Source of the DNA: Sphingomonas sp. Root720
Lineage (GTDB): Bacteria > Pseudomonadota > Alphaproteobacteria > Sphingomonadales > Sphingomonadaceae
Length of the DNA: 64,000 bases
Direction: 5' to 3'
Assembly: GCF_001428605.1 (NCBI RefSeq)
Contig: NZ_LMID01000001.1
Coordinates: forward strand, 1,247,372-1,311,371
Shown: in pieces, positions 44,583 to 53,357 of the stretch
Layout: each line of letters begins with the position of its first letter
Position numbering within the stretch: the first letter of the stretch is position 1
Notes under the pieces: model-generated
Database searches by the model: none
Seen by the model: only the letters and a program-made list of their open reading frames with translations
Told to the model about the DNA's origin: nothing
Made by a program: the position numbers and the translations under genes

Positions 44583-45626
44583 ATGTCGCTGCTCGCCCGC
44601 CCCGCCCTCCCTTCGCCACGCCCGCGCGCGCTGGCCGACTGGCTGCTGTTCGTCGCCGCGCTGGTCTTCGCGATCGTCGTCGTCGGCGGCATCACGCGGT
44701 TGACCGAGTCGGGCCTGTCGATCACCGAATGGAAGCCGGTCCGCGGCATCATCCCGCCGCTCGACCAGGCCGAATGGCAAGCCGAGTTCGAGAACTACCA
44801 GCGCATCCCGCAATATGCGGCCTTCAACCTCCACATGACGCTGGAAGGCTTCAAGCAGATCTATTTCTGGGAATATCTGCACCGGCTGCTGGCGCGCGGC
44901 ATCGGCGCGGTGCTGGCGGCGGTGATGGTCGTCGCCTGGTGGAAGCGGGCGATCCCGGCGGGCTATGGCTGGCGGATGATCGGCATCTTCGCGCTCGGCG
45001 GTCTGCAGGGCGCGATCGGCTGGTGGATGGTCTATTCGGGCCTGTCGGCACGGACCGAGGTCAGCCATATCCGCCTCGCCACCCACCTGATCGCCGCGCT
45101 GCTGATCTTCTCGGCGCTCATATGGACGGTGCTCGACCTGCGCCGGCTGGCGCGCGACGCCGCTGCCCGGCCGGCGCGACCGACGGGCCTGGCGATCGCC
45201 GCCGTCCTGATCCTGGCCGTCCAGATCATGCTCGGCGCGTTCGTCGCGGGCCTGCGCGCGGGCTATGCCTTCGCAAGCTGGCCCAAGATGGGCGAGCAAT
45301 GGTTCCCCTCGGGCGGATGGAACGCCGCGCTCGGCTTCGCCAACCTCCACGACAATCCGATCGTGGTGCAATTCGTCCACCGCTGGTGGGCCTGGGTCGC
45401 CGCCCTCGCCGCGCTCGCGGTTGCCCGCGCGGCGAGGGCGGCGGGCGCGGTCGGCCCGGTCCATGCGGTCGCAACCCTGGTCGTCCTGCAGATCGGTCTC
45501 GGCGTCGCGACGCTACTGACGGGCGTCGACATCTCGGTTGCGGTCGCCCACCAGGCCGTGGCGGTGCTGCTGCTGGCCGGGCTGTTGTGGGCCGCGCACG
45601 GCCTCGACAACCGCAAGGTATCATAA
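44583..45626 (+). CDS. ctaA: heme A synthase (COX15/CtaA)
   Basis: About 347 residues, with eight hydrophobic segments. The N-terminal ALADWLLFVAALVFAIVVVG and GGITRLTESGLSITEWKP match the COX15 family. Paired helix histidines are seen in EYLHRLLARGIG, HIRLATHLI, QFVHRWWAW and VAHQAVAV, the four heme-ligand positions. It converts heme O to heme A for aa3-type oxidases. ATG 44583 is chosen; a GTG at 44565 is in frame. The repeats above lie just upstream. The window has the heme genes hemH and ctaA but no oxidase subunits. Confidence 0.93.
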   Translation: MSLLARPALPSPRPRALADWLLFVAALVFAIVVVGGITRLTESGLSITEWKPVRGIIPPLDQAEWQAEFENYQRIPQYAAFNLHMTLEGFKQIYFWEYLHRLLARGIGAVLAAVMVVAWWKRAIPAGYGWRMIGIFALGGLQGAIGWWMVYSGLSARTEVSHIRLATHLIAALLIFSALIWTVLDLRRLARDAAARPARPTGLAIAAVLILAVQIMLGAFVAGLRAGYAFASWPKMGEQWFPSGGWNAALGFANLHDNPIVVQFVHRWWAWVAALAALAVARAARAAGAVGPVHAVATLVVLQIGLGVATLLTGVDISVAVAHQAVAVLLLAGLLWAAHGLDNRKVS

Positions 45627-45653
45627 TACCTCTTTAAAATAAGCCCATTTTAC

Positions 45654-45683
45654 TTGACTCATTCGGGCCTCACGCGCATTAGC
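45654..45683 (+). promoter_or_regulatory. likely promoter of rplM-rpsI
   Basis: TTGACT at 45654 followed after 18 bp by ATTAGC at 45678, with an AT-rich stretch just before the -35 (an UP-like element), lies 74 bp above rplM. The GACTC in the -35 region is also a GANTC site. Strong ribosomal-gene promoter by position; boundary is a guess. Confidence 0.5.
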
Positions 45684-45756
45684 GCCCCGTCAACGCCGTT
45701 CCTCAACCGGGCGGCGTCGTTCATTTGGAACGATCGAAACAAGAAGGTCCTGGCCC

Positions 45757-46236
45757 ATGAAGGCGCTCATGAAGACCACCAAGGTGGCTACGCCCCACAC
45801 GGTGGAAAAGAAGTGGCACATCGTCGATGCGGAAGGGCTGGTCGTCGGCCGCGCCGCTTCGATCATCGCCAACATCCTGCGCGGCAAGCACAAGCCGAGC
45901 TACACCCCGTTCATCGATTGTGGTGACAACGTCATCATCATCAATGCCGAGAAGGTGCGCTTCACCGGCAAGAAGCTGTCGCAGAAGGTCTATTATCGCC
46001 ACACCGGCTATGCCGGCGGCATCAAGGAAGCCCACGCCGACAAGATTCTCGAGGGCCGCTTCCCCGAGCGCGTCCTGGAAAAGGCGATCGAGCGCATGAT
46101 CCCGCGCGGCCCGCTGGGCCGCCAGCAGATGCGCAACCTGCGCATCTTCAAGGGCGCGGAGCATCCGCACGCCGCCCAGAACCCTGAAGTCCTCGACATC
46201 GCGTCGATGAACCGCAAGAACAAGGTGGGCGCATAA
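45757..46236 (+). CDS. rplM: ribosomal protein L13
   Basis: 159 residues. The [20 protein letters not shown] start, the [18 protein letters not shown] centre and the [18 protein letters not shown]-terminal part are unmistakable. The first four codons may be replaced by the internal ATG at 45769. The stop overlaps the rpsI start (TAATG), giving the usual rplM-rpsI pair. Confidence 0.97.
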   Translation: MKALMKTTKVATPHTVEKKWHIVDAEGLVVGRAASIIANILRGKHKPSYTPFIDCGDNVIIINAEKVRFTGKKLSQKVYYRHTGYAGGIKEAHADKILEGRFPERVLEKAIERMIPRGPLGRQQMRNLRIFKGAEHPHAAQNPEVLDIASMNRKNKVGA

Positions 46237-46808
46237 TGTCCGACAACCGCCAGTCTCTTTCCGATCTCGCGTCGCTGACCGGCGCGGCCCCCGCTCCGGT
46301 CCCGGCTCCCGCCGCGACGGCCGGCGAGGCTCCCGCCGCCGCCGAAGCTGAAGCCGAAGCTCCGGCCTATACCGCACCCGTCCTGCCGACGACCCCGCTC
46401 CGCGAGCAGGAAATCGACGCGCAGGGCCGCGCCTATGCGACCGGCCGCCGCAAGGACGCCGTCGCCCGCGTGTGGCTGAAGCCGGGCACCGGCAAGGTCA
46501 CCGTCAACGGCCGCGACCAGGAAGTCTATTTCGCGCGCCCGACGCTGCGTCTCGTCATCAACCAGCCCTTCTCGGTGTCCGAGCGTGAAGGCCAGTATGA
46601 CGTCATCGCCACCGTCAAGGGCGGCGGCCTTTCGGGCCAGGCCGGCGCGGTCAAGCATGGCATCAGCCAGGCGCTGACCAAATATGAGCCGATCCTGCGC
46701 GCGCCGGTGAAGGCCGCGGGCTTCCTGACCCGCGACAGCCGCGCGGTCGAGCGCAAGAAGTACGGCAAGGCGAAGGCCCGCCGCAGCTTCCAGTTCTCGA
46801 AGCGCTGA
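46236..46808 (+). CDS. rpsI: ribosomal protein S9
   Basis: 190 residues, longer than the usual 130. The first 60 residues are an Ala/Pro/Glu-rich extension ([20 protein letters not shown]) typical of sphingomonads. The S9 core begins at [20 protein letters not shown] and ends with the conserved [17 protein letters not shown] tail, which reaches the P site. It is followed at once by a strong terminator. Confidence 0.97.
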   Translation: MSDNRQSLSDLASLTGAAPAPVPAPAATAGEAPAAAEAEAEAPAYTAPVLPTTPLREQEIDAQGRAYATGRRKDAVARVWLKPGTGKVTVNGRDQEVYFARPTLRLVINQPFSVSEREGQYDVIATVKGGGLSGQAGAVKHGISQALTKYEPILRAPVKAAGFLTRDSRAVERKKYGKAKARRSFQFSKR

Positions 46809-46840
46809 TCGCTCGGCTCCTTCGATTGCGAATTACGAGA

Positions 46841-46872
46841 AACGCCGGGGATTTCCCCGGCGTTTTTCTTTT
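46841..46872 (+). terminator. rho-independent terminator after rpsI
   Basis: A 10-bp perfect stem (AACGCCGGGG / CCCCGGCGTT) with a 4-base loop and a T-rich tail, 33 bp after the rpsI stop. Confidence 0.93.
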
Positions 46873-46988
46873 GTGGCTCGCCGCCGCCACCCGCCGGCGG
46901 CGCGGATAGTTTACTTTTTGGATCGGTCGGCCCGGGTTATGGGCGAGGGCACGGAGCGGTGTATGTCTCCGATTGCGAGGATCGAGCG

Positions 46989-47249
46989 ATGTTCCTGAAA
47001 ATGGCCCTGGCCGCCGCGATCGCCACAGGTGTCACGTCCGTGGTGCAGGCGACCGACCTGCCCCCGCACGCCATGCCCGAGCGGATCGCCGCGCTGGCCG
47101 CGCAGCCCCACCCCCGCCAGATGGCAGGCCCGGTCCACATCCGCTTCCGCCAGCCGGGCGACGTCGTCGTCGCCCTCGACAGCGGCGACCCCGCCGTCCG
47201 CCGCGAAGCCGCCTTCCACCCCAGGGCGGACCGGGGCCAGTTCGACTAG
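46989..47249 (+). CDS. small secreted hypothetical protein
   Basis: 86 residues from ATG 46989 with GAGG nine bases upstream. A probable signal peptide runs MFLKMALAAAIATGVTSVVQA. The mature part is basic and Pro-rich with no recognised domain. Small size and high GC make the coding call modest; the ribosome site and signal peptide are the support. Confidence 0.5.
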   Translation: MFLKMALAAAIATGVTSVVQATDLPPHAMPERIAALAAQPHPRQMAGPVHIRFRQPGDVVVALDSGDPAVRREAAFHPRADRGQFD

Positions 47250-47308
47250 GGCGATTTCGAGGCCGAGACATCATCCGCCTGGAGCGGATCGCGATCCGGC
47301 CGGGGCGA

Positions 47309-47701
47309 TCAGCCCTTCTTCTTGGTATAGGGCACGAACTTGCCGAGCCCGAGCGATCCGCTGGGGAAGCGGGTCGACTGGTCGATCAGGCGGACGATAT
47401 CGATGCTGCACAGATTGGAGCTATGCGTATCGGTCAGCAGGATATCGCCGCTGTCGAGAAAATTGGCGCCCGAGGCCGGCCGGTTCAGATAAAAGGTATT
47501 GCCGACCTTGTAGAGTATCGCCGTCCGGTCGAAGATCTGGGTCGACTGGATCTGGCGAAGCGGGATGCAGTCGACCGGCTTCCCGGCCACCCGCCCTTCG
47601 AGCGCCTTGGCGATCCGGGTCTCCGGATCGGGCCGGGCCGCATGGGCGGGCAAAGTCGCGGTCATCAACACAGCGCCGATAAGGCACGGAATAGCGCGCA
47701 T
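47309..47701 (-). CDS. small secreted protein, DUF6491-like
   Basis: 130 residues from ATG 47701 with AGGAG well placed. A signal peptide (MRAIPCLIGAVLMTATLPAH) is followed by a short Arg/Asp-rich linker and a domain starting AGKPVDCIPLRQIQSTQIFD and ending SIDIVRLIDQSTRFPSGSLG. The Cys pair (VDC and NLC) could form a disulfide. The pattern fits DUF6491, a sphingomonad secreted family. It is divergent from the glycine-zipper gene. A 7-bp palindrome lies in the space between them. Confidence 0.78.
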   Translation of the reverse strand: MRAIPCLIGAVLMTATLPAHAARPDPETRIAKALEGRVAGKPVDCIPLRQIQSTQIFDRTAILYKVGNTFYLNRPASGANFLDSGDILLTDTHSSNLCSIDIVRLIDQSTRFPSGSLGLGKFVPYTKKKG

Positions 47702-47732
47702 GATATAGTCTCCTTTTCCGTCAGCAATATGC

Positions 47733-47749
47733 GGTTCAGCAACTGAACC
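47733..47749. promoter_or_regulatory. 7-bp palindrome in divergent promoter
   Basis: GGTTCAG-CAA-CTGAACC, a perfect inverted repeat 31 bp above the DUF6491-like start. It could be an operator or a hairpin in the 5' leader. Confidence 0.35.
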
Positions 47750-47803
47750 TTCAATGAGCGAGACGGAGCAGGGCAACTATTTCCTTGCTCCCAAATGAAC
47801 GCA

Positions 47804-47828
47804 GGAACCGGTGGGTTCTTTGCCCGTT
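47804..47828 (+). promoter_or_regulatory. EcfG-type general-stress promoter of glycine-zipper gene
   Basis: GGAAC at 47804-47808 and CGTT at 47825-47828 with exactly 16 bp between, 30 bp above the ATG at 47859. This is the consensus recognised by EcfG sigma factors in alphaproteobacteria. The paralogue at 54489 has the same arrangement. Confidence 0.72.
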
Positions 47829-47858
47829 GCCTGTACGGATTTCAGAAGGAATACTGCC

Positions 47859-48191
47859 ATGAAGAAGTTGTTCGTCCTTGGCAGCGCCGCCCTGCTCTCG
47901 ATGGGCGTCGTGGCGGCGCCTGCCTCCGCTCAGAGCGCCTCGCACATCCTGCGCGGCGCGGGCATCGGCGCGGCCGGCGGCGTGATCGCCGGCGCGGTCA
48001 TCCCCGGCCTCTCGGTCGGCGAGGGAGCCCTCGTCGGCGGTGCCGGCGGCGCGCTGTACAACACGCTGATCAACAAGGAACGCCGCACCTATCGCAGCCG
48101 GGGCTATCGTGGCGGCACCCGCTACAGCAGCAGTCGCAGCACCCGTGCGGCGGCCACTGCGCCTAAATATCGCAGCTATCGGGCCAACTGA
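47859..48191 (+). CDS. secreted glycine-zipper protein (paralogue 1)
   Basis: 110 residues from ATG 47859 with AAGGA upstream. A signal peptide (ending SAQS) precedes a glycine-zipper segment, HILRGAGIGAAGGVIAGAVI then LSVGEGALVGGAGG, at about residues 29-65. Glycine zippers pack into or against membranes. The C-terminal 45 residues are Arg/Ser/Tyr-rich (RRTYRSRGYRGGTRYSSSRS), basic and probably flexible. It is a near copy in its central part of the protein at 54489-54779. Both have EcfG-type promoters, so both should be induced in general stress. The role is probably in the envelope. Confidence 0.82.
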   Translation: MKKLFVLGSAALLSMGVVAAPASAQSASHILRGAGIGAAGGVIAGAVIPGLSVGEGALVGGAGGALYNTLINKERRTYRSRGYRGGTRYSSSRSTRAAATAPKYRSYRAN

Positions 48192-48204
48192 CGGCCATCC
48201 GTCG

Positions 48205-49173
48205 ATGCGCGGCGGCGCGGTGCGAACGGCTCGTCTGCTGGTGCCGATCCTGATGGCGGGGGCGCTCGCGGCCGGGCCATCCGCCGCCGCGAGACCCAAG
48301 GCGCCGCCGCCCTTCACCGGCGAACTCCGGCTCGACATGACCGATCCGGTGATCGACGTGAAGATCGGCGAGGTTCCGCTCCGGCTCAGGGTCGCGCTCG
48401 ACCAGAAGCGGCTGATCGAGCTCAATCCCGACGCCGCCGACCGCCTCGCCGCCGACCCGCCCGACCGTCGCTTCCGCTTCGACGCGGGGTTCGATGCGCT
48501 GGTGGGCCGAGAGACCCTCAAGGGGGTCCAGGCCGCCGCCCCGATCACGCTCAACGGCCGGCGGTTGCTGGTGACGGTCGCGTCGCACGGACGCGATTGC
48601 TGCGCGGGCGTCGATGGCGAGATCGGCATCGGCCTGCTACCTTACGCGACGATCCGCTTCTCCCGTCCCGAAGCCGGCTCGGACGAACGCAGCGTGGATT
48701 TCCTGATCGACGACAGCAGCGAGCACGGCCCCCAGGCAGCCACGCCCATAGGACGCGAGACGATCTTCGTGCAATTCTCCCTGCATCGCCAGAACAGTGT
48801 CGCCACTGCCGCGGCGGGAGCGATGCTCGCCGCCGCGCAGGGCGGCCACCTGACCGACGGCGGCACCACCGTCGCGGCCTTCGGGGTCGAGCGCCCCATA
48901 TCGGTCCTGCACCTCGACCGGGCCGCATCGGTCGCGGGCTTCCGCTATCTCTCGATCGCGGTGCGCACCGCCGACTTCGGGGGCCGGCACTATTTCCCCG
49001 CCGACCCTAACGAACCCCGGGACATCGTCGTGAGGAAGAAGGTTCCGCTGCAGGAAGCCTGGCCGGTCGTGCTGGTCGCGCGCGACCGGCTCGACCGATG
49101 CGGCGAGGCGCTGTTCGACGGCAACAGCCATGTGCTGACGCTGCGCTGCGCCTTCGAAGGGAGTGACGGCTGA
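48205..49173 (+). CDS. secreted hypothetical protein (possible retropepsin-like fold)
   Basis: 322 residues from ATG 48205; the open frame extends upstream over the previous gene's tail and is not supported. A signal peptide (TARLLVPILMAGALAAG, then PSAAA) precedes a beta-rich domain with repeated DG/GE turns. A pattern of aspartyl-protease-like strands is possible (EVPLRLRVALDQKRLIELN), but the usual DTG triad is not present, so activity is doubtful. Two adjacent cysteines (DCCAG) and a late CGEA/RCAF pair may form disulfides. The stop overlaps the S41 peptidase start (TGATG), so both are probably one unit. Confidence 0.7.
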   Translation: MRGGAVRTARLLVPILMAGALAAGPSAAARPKAPPPFTGELRLDMTDPVIDVKIGEVPLRLRVALDQKRLIELNPDAADRLAADPPDRRFRFDAGFDALVGRETLKGVQAAAPITLNGRRLLVTVASHGRDCCAGVDGEIGIGLLPYATIRFSRPEAGSDERSVDFLIDDSSEHGPQAATPIGRETIFVQFSLHRQNSVATAAAGAMLAAAQGGHLTDGGTTVAAFGVERPISVLHLDRAASVAGFRYLSIAVRTADFGGRHYFPADPNEPRDIVVRKKVPLQEAWPVVLVARDRLDRCGEALFDGNSHVLTLRCAFEGSDG

Positions 49174-50090
49174 TGCGCCGCCCGCTCCAAAGCGCGCTCC
49201 TGGTCTGCCTGATCGCCATGGCGGGCGCCGGCGCGGTGGCGCGCGAGGATAGGCTCAACGAACGCGTGTTCGACCGGGCCTGGGAACTGGCGGGCGATCG
49301 CTATTGGGACCGCAGCCTGGGCGGCAACGACTGGGGCGCGATCCGCGACCGCTTCTACCCGCAGGCGGTGGCCGCGCGCGACGAGAAGCAGCTCTACGCC
49401 GTCGTCAACCGCATGCTCGACCAGCTCGACGACAGCCATGTCTATGCGACCAGCCCGAGCCAGATCGCCTGGTCGAAGGAGCCGCCCGAGGAACGCGACA
49501 TGCCGCCGGCCCGGCGGCTGGTACGGCTCGACGGAGGGCTGCTGCTGCTCAGCTTCAACCAGTTCGATCCGGGCGACGACCGCTGGATCCGGCAGGCGAT
49601 CGAGGAGACACCCGGCCTGCGCGGCGTGATCCTCGATCTGCGCGGCAATGGCGGCGGCCGCGACGACGTGCTCGACAAGGTGGCGGGCATCTTCACCCCC
49701 GAGCGGCGGGTGCTGATCCGCCTCACCGGCAAGCGCAGCATCGAGGAGAAGACGCGCGGATCGGGCGACAGGGCCTATCTGGGGCCGCTGGCGGTGGTCG
49801 TCGGCCCCGATACGGCGAGCGCCGCCGAGATCCTGGCCTTCTTCCTCGACGAGAACGGCCGCGCGTTCAGCGTCGGCCAGCGCAGCGCGGGCGCGGTCAC
49901 GGGCGGGGTCGACCATGACCTGCCCGGCGGCGGCCGCATCACCATCGCCGAATATGACATACGGACCGCGAACGGCGTCCGGCTGGAAGGCAACGGCTTC
50001 ACGCCGCGCTATCGCGTGCCCACGGCGACGGAGCCGAACGACCTGGCGCTGGCCAAGGCGGTGGCATTGCTGAAAGGCGAGCCCCGCTGA
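49173..50090 (+). CDS. S41-family peptidase (tricorn/IRBP-like)
   Basis: 305 residues with a signal peptide (LQSALLVCLIAMAGAGAVA). The C-terminal two thirds is the S41 core: LRGVILDLRGNGGG, then GPDTASAAEILAFFL with the likely catalytic Ser. A DDSHVYA motif near residue 88 matches the His position of the tricorn subgroup. The lysine base of CtpA-type enzymes is not seen after VGQRSAGAVTGG, which also fits the tricorn type. No PDZ domain is evident. It probably cleaves periplasmic or cell-surface peptides. It is coupled to the gene before it. Confidence 0.83.
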   Translation: MRRPLQSALLVCLIAMAGAGAVAREDRLNERVFDRAWELAGDRYWDRSLGGNDWGAIRDRFYPQAVAARDEKQLYAVVNRMLDQLDDSHVYATSPSQIAWSKEPPEERDMPPARRLVRLDGGLLLLSFNQFDPGDDRWIRQAIEETPGLRGVILDLRGNGGGRDDVLDKVAGIFTPERRVLIRLTGKRSIEEKTRGSGDRAYLGPLAVVVGPDTASAAEILAFFLDENGRAFSVGQRSAGAVTGGVDHDLPGGGRITIAEYDIRTANGVRLEGNGFTPRYRVPTATEPNDLALAKAVALLKGEPR

Positions 50091-50155
50091 TCCCCCACCG
50101 CCGTGGAGCCCCTCGCGCGACTTGAACTCGGCCGCCGTCCATGCTTGGGGCGGAC

Positions 50156-50755
50156 ATGTCCATTCGCACCCTCTTCGTCACCCGCCTCTATGAAGCGATG
50201 ATCGACAAGCCCGCGCTGATCGAGGAACTTGCGGACGCGGTCCGGGCGCTCGCCGCCGAGGATCGCGCCGGACGGACCTGGTCGAAGGCGCACGGCTATC
50301 GCGGCTACACCTCCTATGCGTCGCTGAACGACCTGCCGTCGCGCGACCCAGTCATCGGCGACCTCGTCAGGCTGCTCAACGGCCATGTCCGCCGGTTCGC
50401 CGAGGCCTCGCATCTCGACCTCGGGCGCCGGCCGAAGCTCGACAGCCTGTGGGTCAACCTGATGAAGCCGGGCGCCACCCATTCGGGCCATATCCACCCG
50501 CACAGCGTGGTCTCGGGTACCTTCTACGTCTGCGTGCCGCCTGGCTCGGGCGGGTTGAAGCTGGAGGACCCGCGCCTGCCGCTGATGATGGCGGCTCCGC
50601 CCCGAACGCTCGACGCGCCCGAGGACAGCCGCAGCTTCGTCTATGCCGAACCCCGGCCGGGCATGCTGCTGCTGTGGGAGAGCTGGCTGCGTCACGAAGT
50701 GCCGCCGAGCGCCGCCAAGGGCGACCGGATCAGCATCAGCTTCAACTACAGCTAG
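50156..50755 (+). CDS. 2-oxoglutarate/Fe(II) oxygenase-like protein (TIGR02466 family)
   Basis: 199 residues from ATG 50156. The core pattern RPKLDSLWVNLMKPGATHSG, HIHPHSVVSGTFYVCVPPG and the late LLLWESWLRHEVPPS with RISISFNYS is that of the TIGR02466 group of putative Fe(II)/2-OG oxygenases. The HxH-like iron-ligand region (GHIHPHS) and the second-half WLRH histidine are present. The natural substrate of this family is not established. It ends 58 bp before the convergent VOC gene. Confidence 0.82.
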   Translation: MSIRTLFVTRLYEAMIDKPALIEELADAVRALAAEDRAGRTWSKAHGYRGYTSYASLNDLPSRDPVIGDLVRLLNGHVRRFAEASHLDLGRRPKLDSLWVNLMKPGATHSGHIHPHSVVSGTFYVCVPPGSGGLKLEDPRLPLMMAAPPRTLDAPEDSRSFVYAEPRPGMLLLWESWLRHEVPPSAAKGDRISISFNYS

Positions 50756-50813
50756 GGCTCGACCGTGCGGTCCGCCATCCCCACGAAAACGGGATGGCGG
50801 ACATAGGCGACGG

Positions 50814-51605
50814 TCAGGCCTTCGCGCGCGGCCCCGCGACCGAGAACGTCGCGCCCTGCGGATCGAGCGCGTTGGCTATCCACGCGCCGCCGGGGACTTC
50901 CTGCGGTCCGAACAGGATGGCGCCGCCATTGTCCTTGATCCGGCCGATCGCCGCATCGATGTCCTCGACGTGGAAATAGAAGGTCCAGTATGGCTGCGGC
51001 GCCTGCGGATCGGTCATCATCCCGCCGACGGTGACGCCGCATTCGGCCGATACCGTGGCGGGTTCCATCGCGAACATCTGATAGGTGCCCATCGGGCCCA
51101 TATCCAGCGCTTCGGTGGCCGACCAGCCGAACTGCTCGGCATAGAATTTCAGGCCACCCTGCCCGTCGCTGCTATGCAGTTCGTGCCAGTCGATCGCGCC
51201 GACCGTGCCCATCGGCACCGGCGGCATCTCTTCGGTGCTGTCGGGCTGGAGCATGTTGAAGATCGCCCCCTGCGGATCGGCGCAGACCGCGAAGCGGCCT
51301 ATGGTGGGGATCATCTCGGGCGCGCGATGGACCTTGCCGCCGCCGTCGGCGATCTTCTTCACCGCCGCGTCGATGTCGGTGACATGGACATAGCCGACCC
51401 AGCAGGGCTTCATGCCGCCGTCGCGGGCTTCGCTCGGCATCGTCATGATGCCGCCGACGCCACGGCCGCCCGCCTCGACGATCATATAGGGGTCCTCGGG
51501 CGGGCCGAAGGGCGACAGCGTCCAGCCGATCACCTTCGCATAGAAGGCCTCGGCCGCGGCGCGGTCGTCGGTCGTCAGTTCGTACCAGAAGAATTTGCCG
51601 GACAT
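50814..51605 (-). CDS. two-domain VOC/glyoxalase-like protein
   Basis: 263 residues made of two repeated VOC modules of about 125 residues. The first begins GKFFWYELTTDDRAAAEAFY and the second GTVGAIDWHELHSSDGQGGL; each ends in a matching DPQGA(I/T)F strand. This is the pattern of hydroxylase/glyoxalase-like proteins such as mycobacterial Cfp30B. Metal ligands are not fully conserved by eye, so activity is open. It starts 14 bp after the PhnB-like VOC gene, in one transcript. GGGAGAAA precedes the ATG. Confidence 0.85.
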   Translation of the reverse strand: MSGKFFWYELTTDDRAAAEAFYAKVIGWTLSPFGPPEDPYMIVEAGGRGVGGIMTMPSEARDGGMKPCWVGYVHVTDIDAAVKKIADGGGKVHRAPEMIPTIGRFAVCADPQGAIFNMLQPDSTEEMPPVPMGTVGAIDWHELHSSDGQGGLKFYAEQFGWSATEALDMGPMGTYQMFAMEPATVSAECGVTVGGMMTDPQAPQPYWTFYFHVEDIDAAIGRIKDNGGAILFGPQEVPGGAWIANALDPQGATFSVAGPRAKA

Positions 51606-51619
51606 GTCGTTTCTCCCGC

Positions 51620-52090
51620 TCAGGCGTCGGCGACGGCTTTCTCGATCGTCGCGATATCGATCTTCACCATCTTAAACACTTCGGTCATCGCCGCCCTGGC
51701 CTTCGCCGGATCGGCCATGATCGCCCCCATATTCTCGGGAACGATCTGCCAGTGCAGGCCGTAGCGATCGGCCAGCCAGCCGCATTGCTGCGCCGCGCCG
51801 CCCTCGAGCAGCCCGTCCCAGACCCGGTCGAGTTCGGCCTGGTCGCGCGCGCCGAACGACATCGACACCGCCAGGCCATATTGGGCGTCCATGCCGCCGT
51901 TGATCGCCTGGAACTTCTGACCCGCCAGGGTGAACTCGACCAGCAGCACGTCGCCGATCTTCGGGCCGGGCGAATCGACGGTGGCGCGGTGGACAGCGTC
52001 GATGCGCGAGTCCGGCAGGATCGAGCAGTAGAAGCGGGCGGCCTCCTCGGCCTGATCCTTGAACCACAGGCAGGGGGTAATCCGGGACAT
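51620..52090 (-). CDS. VOC-family protein, PhnB-like
   Basis: 156 residues from ATG 52090, with a strong GGAGGA ribosome site. The RITPCLWFKDQAEEAARFYC start, the VEFTLAGQKFQAINGG centre and the late WLADRYGLHWQIVPENM are typical of the PhnB/3-demethylubiquinone-methyltransferase-like VOC group (single-module, dimeric). It is the first gene of a two-gene VOC unit. Its biochemical role is unknown. Confidence 0.87.
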   Translation of the reverse strand: MSRITPCLWFKDQAEEAARFYCSILPDSRIDAVHRATVDSPGPKIGDVLLVEFTLAGQKFQAINGGMDAQYGLAVSMSFGARDQAELDRVWDGLLEGGAAQQCGWLADRYGLHWQIVPENMGAIMADPAKARAAMTEVFKMVKIDIATIEKAVADA

Positions 52091-52228
52091 GGCATCCTCC
52101 TTCGTCACAGGGCGACCGCTAGGCGATCGACGGGGCGCCGCCCCGACGTCCGTACGACGAGTCCGTGACCGCTTATCCGACAGCCCCGCGAACTTTTTGC
52201 GACGGTCCGATATCCGCCGTCGGCCGGG

Positions 52229-52762
52229 CTAGCGCGGGGTGGCGAAGCGCCGCAGCTTGAGGACCTGCTTGCCCTTATATTCCGCATTGCCGATCGGATG
52301 GAAGCCGAGCTTCTCGGCGACCCGCAGCGAGGCCGTATTGGCGGGATCGATGATGCAGACGGTCCGCTCGGGCGCGAAGGCGCCCTCCATCCAGCGCAGC
52401 GCCGCCTGGGCACCCTCGGTCGCATAGCCGCGCCCATGGACCTCGGTCGACATCATCCAGGCCATTTCGGGAAAGGGGTCGAAATCCTCGCCCAGGCCGC
52501 GGTGGAAATCGGCAAGGCCGACCTCTCCCACCACCCGGCCGCTCGCCTTCTCCTCGACGACCAGCAGGCCATAGCCGAGCAGCGACCAATGGCCCGCGAA
52601 GCGCAGCAGGCGGTGCCAGCAATCTTCACGGCTCATCGGATTCTGGTAGATCATCCGCACCGCTTCGGGATCGCTGGTCAACGCGCAGCAAGCCTCGTAG
52701 TCGCTGATCCGGTGCGGCCGCAGGATCAGGCGTGCCGTCTCGATTCTCGGCCCAGCCGTCAC
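52229..52762 (-). CDS. GNAT N-acetyltransferase (RimJ/RimL type)
   Basis: 177 residues from a GTG that overlaps the stop of the SH3-like gene by GTGA. The IETARLILRPHRISDYEACC start, the acetyl-CoA loop GRGYATEGAQAAL near residue 118 and the ANTASLRVAEKLGF ending are classic for this group, which acetylates N termini of ribosomal proteins or small amines. Substrate unknown. Confidence 0.88.
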   Translation of the reverse strand: MTAGPRIETARLILRPHRISDYEACCALTSDPEAVRMIYQNPMSREDCWHRLLRFAGHWSLLGYGLLVVEEKASGRVVGEVGLADFHRGLGEDFDPFPEMAWMMSTEVHGRGYATEGAQAALRWMEGAFAPERTVCIIDPANTASLRVAEKLGFHPIGNAEYKGKQVLKLRRFATPR

Positions 52763-53247
52763 TCCACCACCTCGCCCGCGTCGACGCCGTAGATATGCTC
52801 GACCTGGACATAGCCGCGCTTGCCGCCGACATCGAACAGGCACCAGTCGCTTTCGCACTTGCTGATCCGGCCGACCACGCCGGGCTCGGCGCGCCAGTTC
52901 AGGCTCGAACCGGCGCTCGGATCGGCATGCATCGGCGCGGCGGCATCGCCGGTGACGACCGCGGTCCGCGTCGCGCTCAGCAGGGTGGCGAGCATCCAGC
53001 CCTCGGTCCCATCCTGCTCGCGGATGCGCCGCCAGTTGCCATAGACCTGCACCACCTGCACCGGCAGGTCGCGGCGGCGATAGCGCCAGGTGGCGGGATA
53101 GGTGCGCTCCGGTCCGGTGCGCAGCAGCGCATTGCCTGTCGCGATCGACGCCCAATAGGGCACGCTGCGCTCCTGCGCCATTCCCTCTCCCACGCCGGCG
53201 ACCGCGATCAGCAGCATCCCCAGCGGTATCCAGCCCGGTTTTTTCAA
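52759..53247 (-). CDS. secreted SH3-like (bacterial SH3_4) protein
   Basis: About 162 residues from a TTG at 53247 with GGGGAA upstream; ATG 53304 adds 19 residues and fits a signal peptide less well. A signal peptide (KKPGWIPLGMLLIAVAGVGE) precedes two SH3-type modules: ALLRTGPERTYPATWRYRRR through NWRRIREQDGTEGWML, and LNWRAEPGVVGRISKCESDW through GKRGYVQVEHIYG. Such proteins bind peptidoglycan or peptides in the periplasm. A GNAT gene follows, coupled by overlap. Confidence 0.82.
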   Translation of the reverse strand: MKKPGWIPLGMLLIAVAGVGEGMAQERSVPYWASIATGNALLRTGPERTYPATWRYRRRDLPVQVVQVYGNWRRIREQDGTEGWMLATLLSATRTAVVTGDAAAPMHADPSAGSSLNWRAEPGVVGRISKCESDWCLFDVGGKRGYVQVEHIYGVDAGEVVE

Positions 53248-53357
53248 CGTCGTTCCCCAATCGGCTCCGCCCCCCCATAGTAGAGGCCGGCAACCGCCGT
53301 TCAAGAGTCGAGACGCGCCCGCTTGCGCTTGGCGGCGGGCGGGATTAGCGACGGTCC

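Noticed and set aside
42051-45464. 1137-residue minus-strand open frame across IorB-like and ctaA genes
   Set aside because: It covers two real genes in other frames and has no coherent domain.
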